This document shows, piece after piece, positions 25,690-37,945 of a stretch of 64,000 nt of DNA (the first letter of the stretch is position 1; each line of letters starts with the position of its first letter). Origin of the DNA: Typha latifolia (lineage: Eukaryota; Streptophyta; Magnoliopsida; Poales; Typhaceae). The notes under the pieces were generated by a model that saw only the letters and a program-made list of their open reading frames with translations, ran no database searches and was not told the DNA's origin. A program made the position numbers and the translations under genes. The stretch covers positions 2,069,001 to 2,133,000 of the forward strand of contig CM034112.1 in assembly GCA_019914945.1 (NCBI GenBank). Reading direction: 5' to 3'.

Positions 25690-26454
25690 CAGCAAAACAA
25701 GAGCTATTTTACTTTTACAGTGCACACTTTTTATAAAGTTAAGAAAGAGAGCAGGTTTTGTTTAAGTGGAATGTATACATCTTTATAAGCAATGTGCATT
25801 TAAAAAAAAAAAATATAATGCATACCTAAAATCTAGTCAATATTTGCTTATGTAATTATAAAGTGGAATTAACTTGCAAATTATGAAGTGCATTTTTTTA
25901 TAGGGTTAAGGTATTGGAACTATTATTGGGAGCCATAATCTATATAATATTATGAATTGGATTCAAAAATCTTCTCTACCAGTGGAAATAGCCCACAGAA
26001 TAATTTCAGCATATTGTTTTTTATTTTCTTTATGGTGCCAGTGGAATGTATGTGAGGGTACCACTACAAGGGTTTCAGTATTGTTCCTTTGTTTCTTCTT
26101 TTAAACTATGAACTATTAAATACATGGCATTCAACCTTAAACCACTTGGATTATATTTGATATAAGAAACAAGCTAAGTAGATTAATTTATGACATCTTT
26201 GATTCTCTGTGTAACCCTGTCATATTGACTACTAAACAATTTCATTCTTCCAGTGGAGTACTCATGTATGAGTGGAGGTTCTTCCGTCGATAAGAACATT
26301 AGAAAACTTTGAACAACTTTCCTCTTGAAATTTTATTGCTTTGCACTATGAAATCTTACATATAACTTGATTACACTTAAATTTAAACTTCTTAAGTGTT
26401 ACAGATTAAATCCCTCTGCTGAAAGAATAATTAGTTTCTGCTATCTGCATTGGA

Positions 26455-29400
26455 TTATGACGGTCCTTCCATACGTATATAGTCGTACATAATTCCTTGA
26501 AAAGGGCTTGAACACCTTGGTTGAGTGAGAAAGATTGTATTTTCACCTTCAACAAGCCAAGTACTTCGCACGTCAACAGTGTACAGCCGATACAGCCCAT
26601 GAATTCCATGTCTTGCAATCGAATTGTCCCTACCAATAAGCCCTGTCGTAAAGTGAGCAGGATTTGCTGCTGAATCATTGAAGCGGACCTTATTCAAAGA
26701 GAGGGATTAGATTAGTCTATATAATAAGAAACCATGGAATAAAAGTGAGGATGAAAGAAAGATTGCTGAAATCTGAATATACTTGTAATTCAGAAAGTGT
26801 TGCAGATGCAAGTGCCACTCGAAGCTTATAACTTCCACTCTGGTTAACACTGTCAAGTTCGAATTTGATTTGCCAAGTAGTTGGTTGATACGAGTTCTGA
26901 TCAGTCTTCCTGTAATGCAAAAATAGTAAGAAGCTAGTTTTCATAATTGTTTAGCTGAAGTCTTTTATTAACACACCTTGTTACATGAGCAAAGAACCAA
27001 TCTGTCCTATAGTCACTGACTCCTACTGTGTAAATCAGATCAGCACTAGGATATAATTCTGCATATCTCTCCCATAGGCCATACTGTCGAAATCTGCAAG
27101 ACGAATATTTTAATTGAACACAATATTAGAAGCGGCAATCTGAACTTTTCAAAATTTATAAAGCATCAAGACTTTAATTGGCTCTCATCATCTTTGAATA
27201 CGTAATAGCAGTCAATTCATATGACCTATCCGGATGATTGACATATAGTCTGTTGACGTATCTAGGATCAGGATCTGGGACATAAAATTCTGCAGCAGAG
27301 CGATCAGGGATGCCTATCTCCCATAATGTAGGACCATCTCTAGGTGGTTCATATACAAGGTCCCCCAGATAAATATCATCTCCTGCTTAACAATATGAAA
27401 TAAGGTTATGGCATTGTCACAATATGGCCCAATATTTTTTTACCAACAGAAAACAGCCTATAGTGGCAGGATAGATAGTTCGACACTAACCTGAGGAGAT
27501 AGTTATCGTTGGATCATATTTGTAATCCCCAATATAACCTGGAACCCATGCATAAAGATTATATTCACCAGTTCGTATATTGCTGATAGAGAAATTCCCA
27601 TTCGTATCAGCTCTACTCCAGAATTGGTATCCCTGGAGAATGTTGAGGTGAAAGATAAAGACTACATTCTTTGGCCTAGGTGTGTTTCTCATGAGCACAC
27701 CCATATGATAAGAGTACCATAATTAGATACAGATAGTTTGTAATATACACTTCTTTACCTTGCATTCTCTTTGCCACGATCCAGCTTCTCCAGGTAAAGC
27801 CAAACCTACGTAAGCAGTGGTTGCTGGTGCATTTTCACCATCATTGTAATACCTGATTCACATTTTCCAAGTATATCAGATGACATTAATTTCACGCCAA
27901 GTAGATAAGCCAGTTTGATAAGATGTAGATCCAGAGAACTGCAAATACTATGAGAAGGATCTCTAAGAGGCTATATGAATTTTAGATCACATTATCAGGT
28001 ATGGAAATTCCAACATCAGTTAATGACAATATCTAAATAAATCAAAATATAAATATTGACTAGATCATAAATCTGTTCTATTTAAGGAAAATAATGACTG
28101 TACATATGTCATCAAATTTCAACTTCTAGGTTTCTGACAGTGGCCGTATAAATGAAAAGAGAATAAATTATAATTCACTGTGCAGAACTCTACTCAATCA
28201 TAGTAAATTGCCAATATTAACTAATTTGTAAGCAAAAACTGTTTAAAAAAAGGAGCTACCTATCTTGAACGAACAGTCTACCACTTATGGAACCTCTTTC
28301 CTCAGACTTTTGGAAGTCCTCTGAAAGCGGAAAACTGTATGGCCAACTTTCTGCTTCAACCAGCATCTGAATTCATAGACAAGAAGAAGGAACTGGATAA
28401 GTATCATTACGTTCAAAATGTCACTCTGCCAGTGGTCATGCCAAACTTTTGTGCAACATTAAAGTATGTCTTACAAAATTCCAGTGTCTAATTAGTTATC
28501 AAATTCCAAAAAAGATTGATTTCTACTGGTGTCAGAAATTAAAAGGAGCAATACAAACAATGTAGAGCTCGTAATCTTCATATATGTTGTCAACAAATAA
28601 TAGACGAGAAAAGTTTGTAGCGGATGACCTTTATCTCATTAATGAGCCATTCTGTGGCATAGGAACCACAAATTATTTTTAAAAATATACTCCTGGTTTA
28701 ATCGCTTTACAATCCCAACACCAACAATTTTGGCATTCTACAAAATAGTCTTTTTTTCCTCTGTACATAGCTCCACCTATACCAAGATGAGACATTTAAA
28801 AAATGAACAAGAAAGGCTGAATTACAACCTGAACTTTTGCATCCTCCCAGAGTAGAGTTGGATCTGTTCCATCCCAAGAGGAGTTGAAATAAATAAAGAC
28901 AGGCCCAAATACTTTCTTCCAATATTCTCCATTCGTGAACTTTGGCACAAGATCATCCCCAACATAGTGAGCACTTAAAAACATCTGAAATAAAGAAAAT
29001 GGACCAGTTTGATCAACATTGTGAACTTAGACTAGCATCTCAAATAAACTGGTTAACGTACAACCAAAAAGCAGACGGCCAAATTATTTCACTATTCATA
29101 CAAAATGACTGCAATGGATAGAAAGTCTTCTATTGTGACTAATTGGGTCAGCAGCATAATCCTTGTTCTCTAATGGTTTGAGAAATGGACATAAAGGAAT
29201 TCCAGGAATGGCAGCATATTGATGTTGCATAACTTCAATGTCTAGTTGGAGAAGAGAGCCTGAAAACAAGAACAATAAATTCAGGAACTTACAGCTAGGG
29301 TGGTAGGGCCAACATGAGAAGTTAGATTCTGCTTGAGGGGCCCTCCTGTTCGGAATTCATCACTGGGTGTTATCTGCCAAAATCCCGTAGGAGGATCGAA

Positions 29401-30802
29401 ACATATCCATCCATGGACATTGATGTCCTTATCGTCAAAGGAGTATTGATATTTGTCATCCACCTTGCCAAACATGGAAACTGTGATTTTAAATTCACTA
29501 CTTGGAGGGAATTCTTACATTACTAATCAAATTAATTACCTCTCCTGCAAGGTTCGGATTGAGGGGATTTGTGAGGAGAACAGCCTCAGGGTATGCTAAC
29601 TGTTGACATCTTCCAGGCATGCGATCATCAGGCATGGGCATTATCCTCTGCCTGTTGTCAGCTATTGCCATGTAGTGAAACCTACAATTGCGTGGAAAGC
29701 ACAGCATCCAACTGATATGTAAGTATGAAGACAGAGGAAATTAAAGAGCATGGTGCTGTCAATGTAAGATGTAAAAGGAAAAAAGTGGAACCCAAATACA
29801 GATAACTGTGACATTTGAGGCAACTTGGATCAATACCATACTTCTTAGTTTTAACAATCAACTTAGTATATATAACACACGTAGATCAATTGTTGCAATT
29901 CACACGGTTGTAATTTAACTACAAAATTCACAAATGTAAAAACTCAAAAGGAGGAGGTGAAACTTGATTTACTTGTCTTTCCTCAGCTTGAAAGCGACCC
30001 TGGTTTCACCCATACTAAAGTCTGGCCAGCCTTCCTGGTGTTCATAGATCCCATAAGTGTAGAATCCCGAAGAGCCACGAAGCACAATGAACCTACAGAA
30101 CTCTGGGGAATCAAATATCTTGTGACTAACTCAACTACATGAAGAAAGGAAGATTTTGATTCTGGCTCACCTTTTGTCAATGTTCAAAGGCACAAGTTTG
30201 CCTTTGAAGGAGGGATCCCACGTTCTTGTGAAAGAAACTTCAACCTGCTCGTCACTTTGAATTATTACTCTAAAATCTGTACCTTTAATCCTGTAAGACA
30301 ATGACAAAAATCATCCATACGGAAACTTGTAACCACGTTAGCAGAGGAGGAGCTTACACTTACACATCAAATACACCGGTGCTTCCAGGTTCATTCCAAA
30401 CAAGATCCCAGTACCTACCATAACCAGGATAACCCAGCTCAGTTACACCTTCAATTTGCAATTTTGCATGACCCATTTACATAATTGTTATTTGTGATGC
30501 TAATTAGGAGACAACTTATAGAAAACTTCATGACTATGATCAAAATATGCCATACCCTCTGTTGTCTTCTTTGTTAAGAGTCTCCAAAAGATTATCAACA
30601 CCATTGTATCCAACTCCTGTTACGATTCCCTCAGGTTTCGACAATGTCAGCTGGAAAATTCCGTTATCTATCACAACCTGCACGCCAAAATCTTATTGCA
30701 CATCAACAACCGACTACTTGAAACAAAGAAACAAACAAAAGAACATCGAACAGCACATACGTATCGATCTTGCACGTATAACCTCACCCCAATCGGCGAC
30801 AT
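26455..30802 (-). CDS. Rhamnogalacturonan lyase (polysaccharide lyase family 4)
   Basis: Fifteen exons on the minus strand: 30802-30761, 30677-30556, 30414-30364, 30290-30171, 30092-29973, 29681-29540, 29463-29293, 28984-28829, 28366-28260, 27852-27759, 27632-27491, 27382-27226, 27093-26977, 26909-26783, 26688-26455. They join in phase to 633 aa. PL4 enzymes cleave the pectin backbone of rhamnogalacturonan I in the cell wall by beta-elimination. The N-terminal lyase domain has [57 protein letters not shown] and [20 protein letters not shown] fibronectin-III-like middle domain ([33 protein letters not shown]) and a C-terminal carbohydrate-binding-like domain ([19 protein letters not shown] ... 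[20 protein letters not shown]) follow. No obvious signal peptide is encoded by the first exon ([14 protein letters not shown]), as in several plant relatives. Exon 12 has a tandem AAGCAG acceptor. Confidence 0.93.
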
Positions 30803-31475
30803 TGGACAAGGAGGGGGTTTAAAACAACAAGGAAGCAAGTTCCTGCAACTATATCACTCACAAAGGCGTACACAATTAGATGTTAGATACTTATAACATA
30901 GACTACGAAGCTACCATGCGGCTTGGTATATATATTATGTGTACCACTGAAGCTTGCGACGAGCTGCCATGGAGCCGCCCCACTCTCCTTCTTGATCTTA
31001 TCCCTTGTTTTCGAAACTACGCATGCATATCTTGAAAGCCAAGACTCCAAGGAACAGAGACTTCGGGAATTAGCGCACTTGCTGCGCGTTGCATGGCCGA
31101 TCACCAACTCCTATTCTGCAGGAGAGAGCAAACGGGTCAAGATCCGAGAAGCTGATTCGGAGTCGGTTTCGGATCTATTAAGTTGTAACTGCATCCAGAT
31201 TCGATCAAAACCGGACTTCGAGGAGGGCAAAATTTGAAGGCGGAACGCCAAATAAAACCACGAAAACTAACTAATTTTACTATTTTAGCATGCATCGGAT
31301 TCGGGCAGAGGAAAGTTAATTTCTGGGAAAGGTAAGAGAGACGAATAGAAGAGCATTAAAACAGGGCAGAAGAAGAATACGGCAATTCGCACCTTGGATT
31401 CTCGAGCGAGCGAATTAAGAACGTCTCCATGCTGTCTTCTTTAATAAGAAAACCTCTTCATGGAGATTATATATT
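30803..31475 (-). promoter_or_regulatory. RG lyase 5' flank with candidate TATA box
   Basis: The minus strand at 31464-31473 reads ATATATAAT, a plausible TATA box. A (TC)n tract lies upstream at 31506-31546. Splice-like sites at 31393 (donor) and near 31113 (acceptor) suggest a spliced leader; an ATG at 31430 would open a 27-codon upstream ORF if the leader is transcribed from further upstream. Confidence 0.35.
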
Positions 31476-31499
31476 CAGAAGAGGGGTGAATTGGATAGC

Positions 31500-31505
<6 letters not shown>

Positions 31506-31546
<41 letters not shown>
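31506..31546. repeat. (GA)n microsatellite in the RG lyase promoter
   Basis: About 20 GA units, reading (TC)n on the coding strand of the lyase gene. GAGA-type tracts near plant promoters can bind BPC factors; that role is only inferred here. Confidence 0.9.
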
Positions 31547-31547
<1 letters not shown>

Positions 31548-31551
<4 letters not shown>

Positions 31552-32548
31552 AGGCGATCTTTTTTTCTTCGTTGTAGATTTCAAGTCTTTATTTCGTTTT
31601 TTTTCCAATAGGAATCGTTCACACCAACTAATAAGATGAGATGTCAGCTTTCAAGGGTTCATCCCCTAATGTCATCCAAATCTTTCTTGTTCTTGAAACA
31701 GAAAAGAAAAGAGAATTACTAATTTTAGTTCCGCTAAACTCTTTTAAAATATCAGAATTGATACTAAAATCTTTTTAAAAATTAGAATTGATATTATGGT
31801 TAATTTTTAACAAAATATTTATAAGGGATAATTATTAAAGTTAACGAGCACATACAAATAAGTAAATACTCCTCTTTTTAAGTTTAGGATATAATTTATT
31901 TCTCAATAATTATCTTACATAAAATGTTGGATAAAACATTAGATAGCTTTTTAAACTATATTTTTAATAATTTATATAAGGATAACATAATCTAAGTTGT
32001 GTTTTAATTATCACTAGTTGGATTTAACTAACAGATTTCTCTAAAAGAGTACAATAATTTCAATAGCAATCATAATGTTTTGAGGAATGTAGTGGTAATT
32101 ATAATATTTTGAAATTTTTCAATGGCAATTATATAAAAAATCTCTCTTTTTTTTGACACATTTATATATCTACTCCATGGTAAGTACATTTCAACAATAT
32201 TATATATTTTACGTTAACCCAAGTCTAAACTAATTTTAAGCTACATATAAACAATATACTAAGGAATAACCACATAGCACGTAATATAAGATGACTACTA
32301 TCTTACAGTTAACAGTTACATGAAAAATTCCCCAACATCCCTGGGATTGAAAAAAAATTAGTGCAGCATAGGCTGGCATGGCACAAGGAGTTTAAAACTC
32401 TCTGAGCAGAGCACTGGCAAAACAAATTTGATCTACGCCATTAAAAATGTTGAACTTGGAGCGGTCTCATACACTAAAAGAAAGCAACCAAATCTCCTTG
32501 CTCAGCAGCAATGGACTTGCATATAGCATTCTTCTCCGCGTGGTGTCT
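31548..32548. other. AT-rich intergenic spacer
   Basis: Upstream sequence of the lyase gene and 3' flank of the next minus-strand gene. No ORF or repeat that can be supported. Confidence 0.5.
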
Positions 32549-34301
32549 TCATCTCTGGAGCTGAGTCTGTAGAGAGAGGGCCTGAGTGGATACCAATGTG
32601 TGATCCTTTGGCGAAGCTCTCCCCAATACATTCAAAACTTTCATACGATGCAACTCTTTCCCTGCCGACAAGAAAAGCATCAGCCTGTTGTGTGATGACT
32701 AACTCCCACAGCATGATATATAGATGAACAGTTAAAGAGTAGGTAATAAATAAATAAACTCTTAAAAGTATGATACGGATACGGGATACGTGATATAGGA
32801 ATACAAAGATATGCATACGGAAATACGACAAATTTTTAAAAGTAAGATAAGGATGTGGCATGAATACGCCAATAAATAAACAAATAATATATATTCAATC
32901 TGTTGTCAATCAATATAATATATAGTAAAAAATGAGTATCTCAAAAATGATAAAATTAAAAAAAAAGAAAACTACATATTTAATATCTACATGCCTAAAT
33001 CTTTAAAATAATATTGTAATAGAAACTTATATGAAACTCAAAATGTTAGTAAAATATTGAGACCTAATTCAATTATTAATCTACAATTAATTTAGATTTT
33101 TAAATGGCCTTCACGTTATATGTTTAATTCACTATCAAATAAGCAAAGATTTAAAATATAAAGGATTGGATAATCGTATATATATATATATATATTTTTT
33201 TTTTTTTATATCATCTTTTAGCAAAAAAAAGAAAAAAGAAAAATAATTGGATGATCAAGAAATATATTAGAGCCATATCTCCCATATCCGAATTGTATCA
33301 ATGCGGTACCGAAAAATTAATATTTTTTTCAATTCAAATACTCCACCAGCCGTATCGATACCGTACCGGTATCCAATATATCTGTACTTCATAGTAGATT
33401 AGCATAGAATCACATGGAGGAAGGATTTTAAAGTTTGGATTACCTTCCTCCAGTAATAGATGTATTGCCCTTTTCTCCAATTCCACGGCATGCTCGTTTC
33501 GTCCAACTGCTGATAAAGATCGAAGCACTAATACATTCAAAGGATTTAAGTCAGTGGCAATGGCATAAATCTTGATCCATCAATGATATGACTTCTGCAA
33601 AGTTGCTTACTTCGAATATAGTCCTCCTGGCTTGACTGGTCACAGTTCTTCAAGAACATCTGCAGCCGAAGAAACCTTTCTTTCCCATCTTGATTCCTTG
33701 GACTCTGTTGATCAGCTGAAAGGGGATTCCTGCTAGTAAAAGTAGACTCATGTGGCACAGACACTGCCAACCCAGTGACTGGCTTTCCAAGAGAGTGGGG
33801 ATGCGACAGACCACCAGACGAGGCGGCAGTAGAAGCAGAAGACACATGTAGAGGTAAAAAAGGCATATTAGGATCATTGGCCTGCTCCTGATGTGCATTT
33901 TGATCTTCCCTCCCAGTTTTGCTAATTTTCCTCAGTTCCATAGGATCCATACTTTCCTCACTGATGGAAGTGCTTATCTTACCTTGCTCATTTTCAAGTT
34001 TTCTACGCACATAAACAAGATGGCCATTTATACCAGAATTGTCTGGGACCTGGTAGTTCAAAGGACTTGACAGATTATCAGGTTGCTGCCTCTTGGTACC
34101 CAGTAAATTCATGGAATCAAGACTGGCTCCTTTGTCTTTAGGAAGTGGAGAGTTACCTGGTGTCTTAGTAATGATGTTTTCCGATTCGTATGGCAACTCC
34201 CTTAGAGCCACTTTCTTCCCTGAGAATGTATTTTGCTTGTCCCCAGCCAGCATGGCAGTCCCACCACTTTCTAGTCCGTACTGACTGAAGTTATCTACCA
34301 T
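32549..34301 (-). CDS. Conserved plant protein of unknown function
   Basis: Three coding exons on the minus strand, 34301-33611, 33527-33444 and 32661-32549, give 295 aa (MVDNFSQYGLESGG ... ALSLQTQLQR). A non-coding first exon ends at 36442; the leader intron is 2.1 kb. I do not recognise a named domain. The N-terminal two thirds are Ser/Asn-rich and probably disordered, with one basic motif (HLVYVRRKLE). The C-terminal third looks folded and helical: FLRLQMFLKNCDQSSQEDYI, MLRSLSAVGRNEHAVELEKR, LLLEEGKELHRMKVLNVLG. Correct phase over three exons and strong codon bias of the C-terminal helices argue for a real gene. The second intron (32662-33443) carries a degraded inverted-repeat element. 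A TGA lies in frame six codons upstream of the start ATG. Confidence 0.75.
32765..33385. mobile_element. Degenerate inverted-repeat element in an intron
   Basis: The left end carries GATACGGATACGGGATACG (from 32772); the right end carries CCGTATCGATACCGTACC (33350-33367), an imperfect reverse complement. The interior is AT-rich with a (TA)n/T run at 33177-33208. Probably an old non-autonomous transposon; ends and target duplication are unresolved. Confidence 0.45.
33177..33208. repeat. (TA)n followed by a T tract
   Basis: About ten TA units and then about thirteen T residues, inside an intron. Confidence 0.85.
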
Positions 34302-36441
34302 CTGAAGAATCATATTACAATACAAACAGAACAAGCTGAAGAGTCCAAGGAACAGAAAGGAAGGAATATGAATGGAAAGATTCAAAAACATATGCAGGAA
34401 ATTGGACTTCCTAGCAAAGATCACTAAGACTTATCAATAGTCAAACTTTAAGGGAATGCAAAAACTCTCATTGAAGAAATCAACCGATATGAAATACACA
34501 CACAAAAAAAAAAGGAGTAAGACAAAAATATGATATCATATTACTGCAAGAGAAAATTTGTAAGACTGCCAAATTGGAAAATCAGACGGGAATGAAAAAT
34601 GAAATCGTGATCTCTTAGAGAAAAATTATGATAGTTAAAATCCTTTTTTCTTCATTTCTGATAAGCGGCTGGAATGAAAATGTGGGAAGGGAGATTGCTT
34701 ACAAAAGATTGCTTCAAACAGATATCATAACATTAATTAGAAATGTACAAACAGGCACTCTGACAAAGGGAAGGCTAGAAATCCGGCAATGCTAAATATT
34801 TGGGTCAAAACCAACCTAGCCAATGTTGAATATCAGAGTATGTATCAAAGTTCAGTCATTCCTTTGAGCATGATTGTTGGGAGTTCCTGAGAATAAGATA
34901 GGAATGTAGGAAACCATGTATTGGGAAAATTCGAACTCCATCAAACACTACTTTTGGTGCGGCATATCAAATTGATAGAACTCATTATTAGGAAGGACCA
35001 GTAGATATATTGAGGTAAGGTGATCTAGCAATACTGGTCATGGTCAACCACTCTCAAAACATTAAGCTAAATATGGTTACTTCTCATAGCAGCTGTGTGA
35101 TTGGTTGTCAAATAACCTTTTTAAATGATAGGCCTTGTTAAAAACCTATGAAAAGGGCTTTCATCTTCCTTTGTGAGAGTTAAGATTTTTATGAACGAAA
35201 AGGAGACAAGCCTTTGTTGTTCTCCTGGCTCTAGCATCTTGTCACAAAGGAGATGAAAGAACTGCAAACTTCACTCACAGGGGAGTGAGACCTTTCTGAA
35301 GTGGCGCCAATCTAATTTTTGAATTGCACCTTGTTGATAAGCTATTGTTGAATTGCCTTAAAGCTTATACTATCCTGCATTATATATGTGCCTGCTTCTA
35401 TTTATCATCATTAGTATTGTGGCTTTTGCACATCTTCATTGTGCCAGTCCACTGCTAGCATTGAAACAATAAGTAGTTCATATTCAATTATAAAGTTTAC
35501 AGCACTTTTCTGACAGAAAACAAATCATGCTGAAAAACTGCATGATTCTGCTATAATTACAAAAGAAGCAAACTTCAGAATAAGATTTCTATAGATCTGC
35601 TGCTCCTTATACCTTAATCCAGTTCATTTTGGAAAAGCCTATACCTATACCTCAACTCGATTGTGGTAGATCAAACGTAGATTGAGACTCAATACCTATG
35701 ATAGTGCAGATTTACTTTTTATGGGATAGGGCATCTCGAACAGCCACTTATAGGGCGTGTCAGTTGGCTGCCAATGCAGTAATGCATGCCAAAAACCCAG
35801 TACAGTTGCATGCCCCATTATAGGCCCCTTTCATGTGCAGAAAAAGAACATACACAAGAACAATTTGCAGGAACCTATTGAGCTAACTAGAATGGAATTC
35901 TTGATGGATAGTGTAAACAGGTCATCCAACTGAACTGCGCTTGCATGTTCTCTAATTGGACAAAACCCCGAGTAATAAAGTGAGCATGCATTTAGCATAT
36001 ACTATTGCATAACTTGAATGAAATGTACAAATAAATAGCAAATCCACGTACAGATATAAATCCAACTAACTATAAGTAATGCTCGGCAGTCCTGAAAATT
36101 TCACGAAACACAGTCAAGGCAGTCAACTGGTTCAAGGAAATAATACAATTCTGCACCTTGGATTTCGACCACAGGATGGTTTACCACAACTTGGAGAGAG
36201 CTAATAGGATCACTCACCATAATTTAAATCTTATACTGGGCTTCTTGTATCGGGGAAAAAAAATGTCGTCTTGGATACCCAATTCTTCTTATTCGATCAC
36301 TCAACTAAACGAAACCTAACATGGAAGCATCCGACGCCCAATTTAACAGGCAGGAAGCATCAACTAGACCACTCTCACCCGTAGTTGACAACAAGAAGAA
36401 AAAAAATTGAGGAGGAATAGATAGGCAGAAGGTCACACTAC

Positions 36442-36500
36442 CTCCAGTAGCAATGCCGGTCAACGCAGGTCCGAAATTGTCTTCTCCATTCCTCCTTTAG
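36442..36500 (-). promoter_or_regulatory. Non-coding first exon with a nine-codon upstream ORF
   Basis: The minus strand has an ATG at 36489 that opens MEKTISDLR and stops at TGA 36462-36460. The exon ends at the donor CTGGAG|GTAGTG (36442). After splicing to 34301, the upstream ORF, its stop, six further codons and the main start ATG are all in one frame. This could be a translated upstream ORF or the trace of a longer N-terminus. Confidence 0.5.
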
Positions 36501-37318
36501 AGAGAGATTTCTTTATTTGTTACTTTGTTAGGGTTTACATAGCTTATTCGGGCGGGACACCGAAATATTTCTACGAGGGGGCTAAATCTACGGTCCACGA
36601 GGAGAGAATATCCAAGGAACGGTGGATGCAGCATGAGATGCATTTCTATTTTCCCCCAACACACTAATAGATGCATTTCTATGTAACAATGGGGATATTA
36701 TGCTACAGCTTACAATGACCGTGAACAGCAGCTATTAGCTCTATAATAGGGAACACAAACACAAAGCCAGGAGCTACGATTACCGAGTGGTCAGTGAAAG
36801 AGAGACTTTTTCCCTTACTCTGCTAGTGTTTCCAGACCCCCTTCTTTTTCCCAGCGACTTTAGTCAAGGTCATATTTTCCTCCATAAATTTTATTTGTTT
36901 TTTTAAACTTTAAACTTTAATTTTCTTATTAGTGTTGTCTACTATAACTAAATATAAAACTTATGTCAAATGATTGCTGCCCTATTAATTACAATTAATG
37001 TATCGACTGTTTAGATTAATAAAACTGTTTGCCTACAGGCTTTCTCAAAAGAAAGAAAAACAGAAAAGGGGTTATGATCACTGACAAATTCAGAAGAAAA
37101 GGAACCCTTTTAAGTGTATGGTTACAAAGATCGACGGTGATCATATATCGTCTCAAGAAACAGAGATCAAGAGAGACCTCCAAAGCTCCTGAAGCTCAAT
37201 GCTCCATAGTTATACCTGTAGAACAATATTTCAATGGCAATTTCACTGTGAAGTTGACGCTATGCACATCTATGTAAGCTATGGCAATATTGCTGAGAAC
37301 ATCCTAACATTATTGAAT
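36501..37318. other. Intergenic: promoter of the unknown-function gene
   Basis: Upstream sequence of the minus-strand gene ending at 32549, with a GTTAGGGTTT motif near 36527. The frame at 37029-37277 on the plus strand has no recognised similarity and is not called. Confidence 0.45.
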
Positions 37319-37945
37319 CTATTGACCCAGCTTCATTAAAAGCCTCTCAACTGCAGCGTGGACATCGCCACCGGAGGCAGTTAGCGCGAGGATGTTCTCT
37401 TGCCTGTCCAGGAAGCCCATCTGTTGAAGCTGAGATAGCTGCGTTCCATAAAGCTGCTGTAAGGGAAACGCCTGAAATTTTACCATTAGAGGTGTTGGGA
37501 GCATGAAGACCACCGGCCTCTCCATGTCCACTGAACATGTTCATCAAATGTGATAGTCTGTAGCCACCTGGGACGCCTGCAGCAATGCAGCATGAAGAAC
37601 TAGTATGCTGTCAAAGAACTAGCTATATAGTGGCTAAATAAGGTCTTTTATACTGTATTAATAGATGCACTGCAGGACTTGAAATTTCATGTAACCTTCA
37701 TTATTATCATTATGATATTTATAAGACTGAAAATAGAAGCAAAACGCCTGTTAAAAACTTCCCCATTTTAAAAGTATTATCACTCAATGATTTTGACGTA
37801 AATAACTAGGAAATTCATGCTAATGTTATATATCATTCGTTCTTTTGGATGTAAATACCCCTTCTTTAAAATCGAATGAAATGAAGTAATCAACTCTGCA
37901 CAATCTTATTACCTGAGTCACCACCTGTCTGACACTGTCCCCTAC
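37319..37945 (-). pseudogene. Ubiquilin/DSK2 C-terminal remnant with frameshift
   Basis: The minus strand preserves the last part of a plant ubiquilin (DSK2), a proteasome shuttle. A short exon at 37945-37919 (GQCQTGGDSG) and a last exon at 37576-37319 join in phase ([22 protein letters not shown]). The last exon ends with the UBA domain, [20 protein letters not shown] ... [12 protein letters not shown], in which the MGF ubiquitin-binding loop is intact. Between NTSNGKIS and PLQQLYG (about 37440-37475) the frame shifts. No ubiquitin-like domain or STI1 repeats are found upstream within the following 1.5 kb; instead unrelated and transposon sequence follows. It is most likely a truncated gene copy. 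Reading-frame gaps were described only; expression was not assessed. Confidence 0.68.

Larger units (their letters stand above)
25014..26454. other. Intergenic: catalase promoter and RG lyase 3' flank
   Basis: The first 150 bp are the catalase leader and core promoter region. Two related MITE copies follow (25292-25464 and 25528-25689). The rest is AT-rich 3' flank of the neighbouring lyase gene without an ORF. Confidence 0.55.

Noticed and set aside
30883..31107. 74-codon minus-strand frame upstream of RG lyase
   Set aside because: The lyase start [14 protein letters not shown] at 30802 joins exon 2 in phase and agrees with the family start; the upstream frame has no family similarity.
34302..34424. 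In-frame upstream methionines before MVDNFSQYG in the unknown gene
   Set aside because: A clear acceptor (TTCTTCAG) sits directly before the called ATG, so the upstream part is intron.
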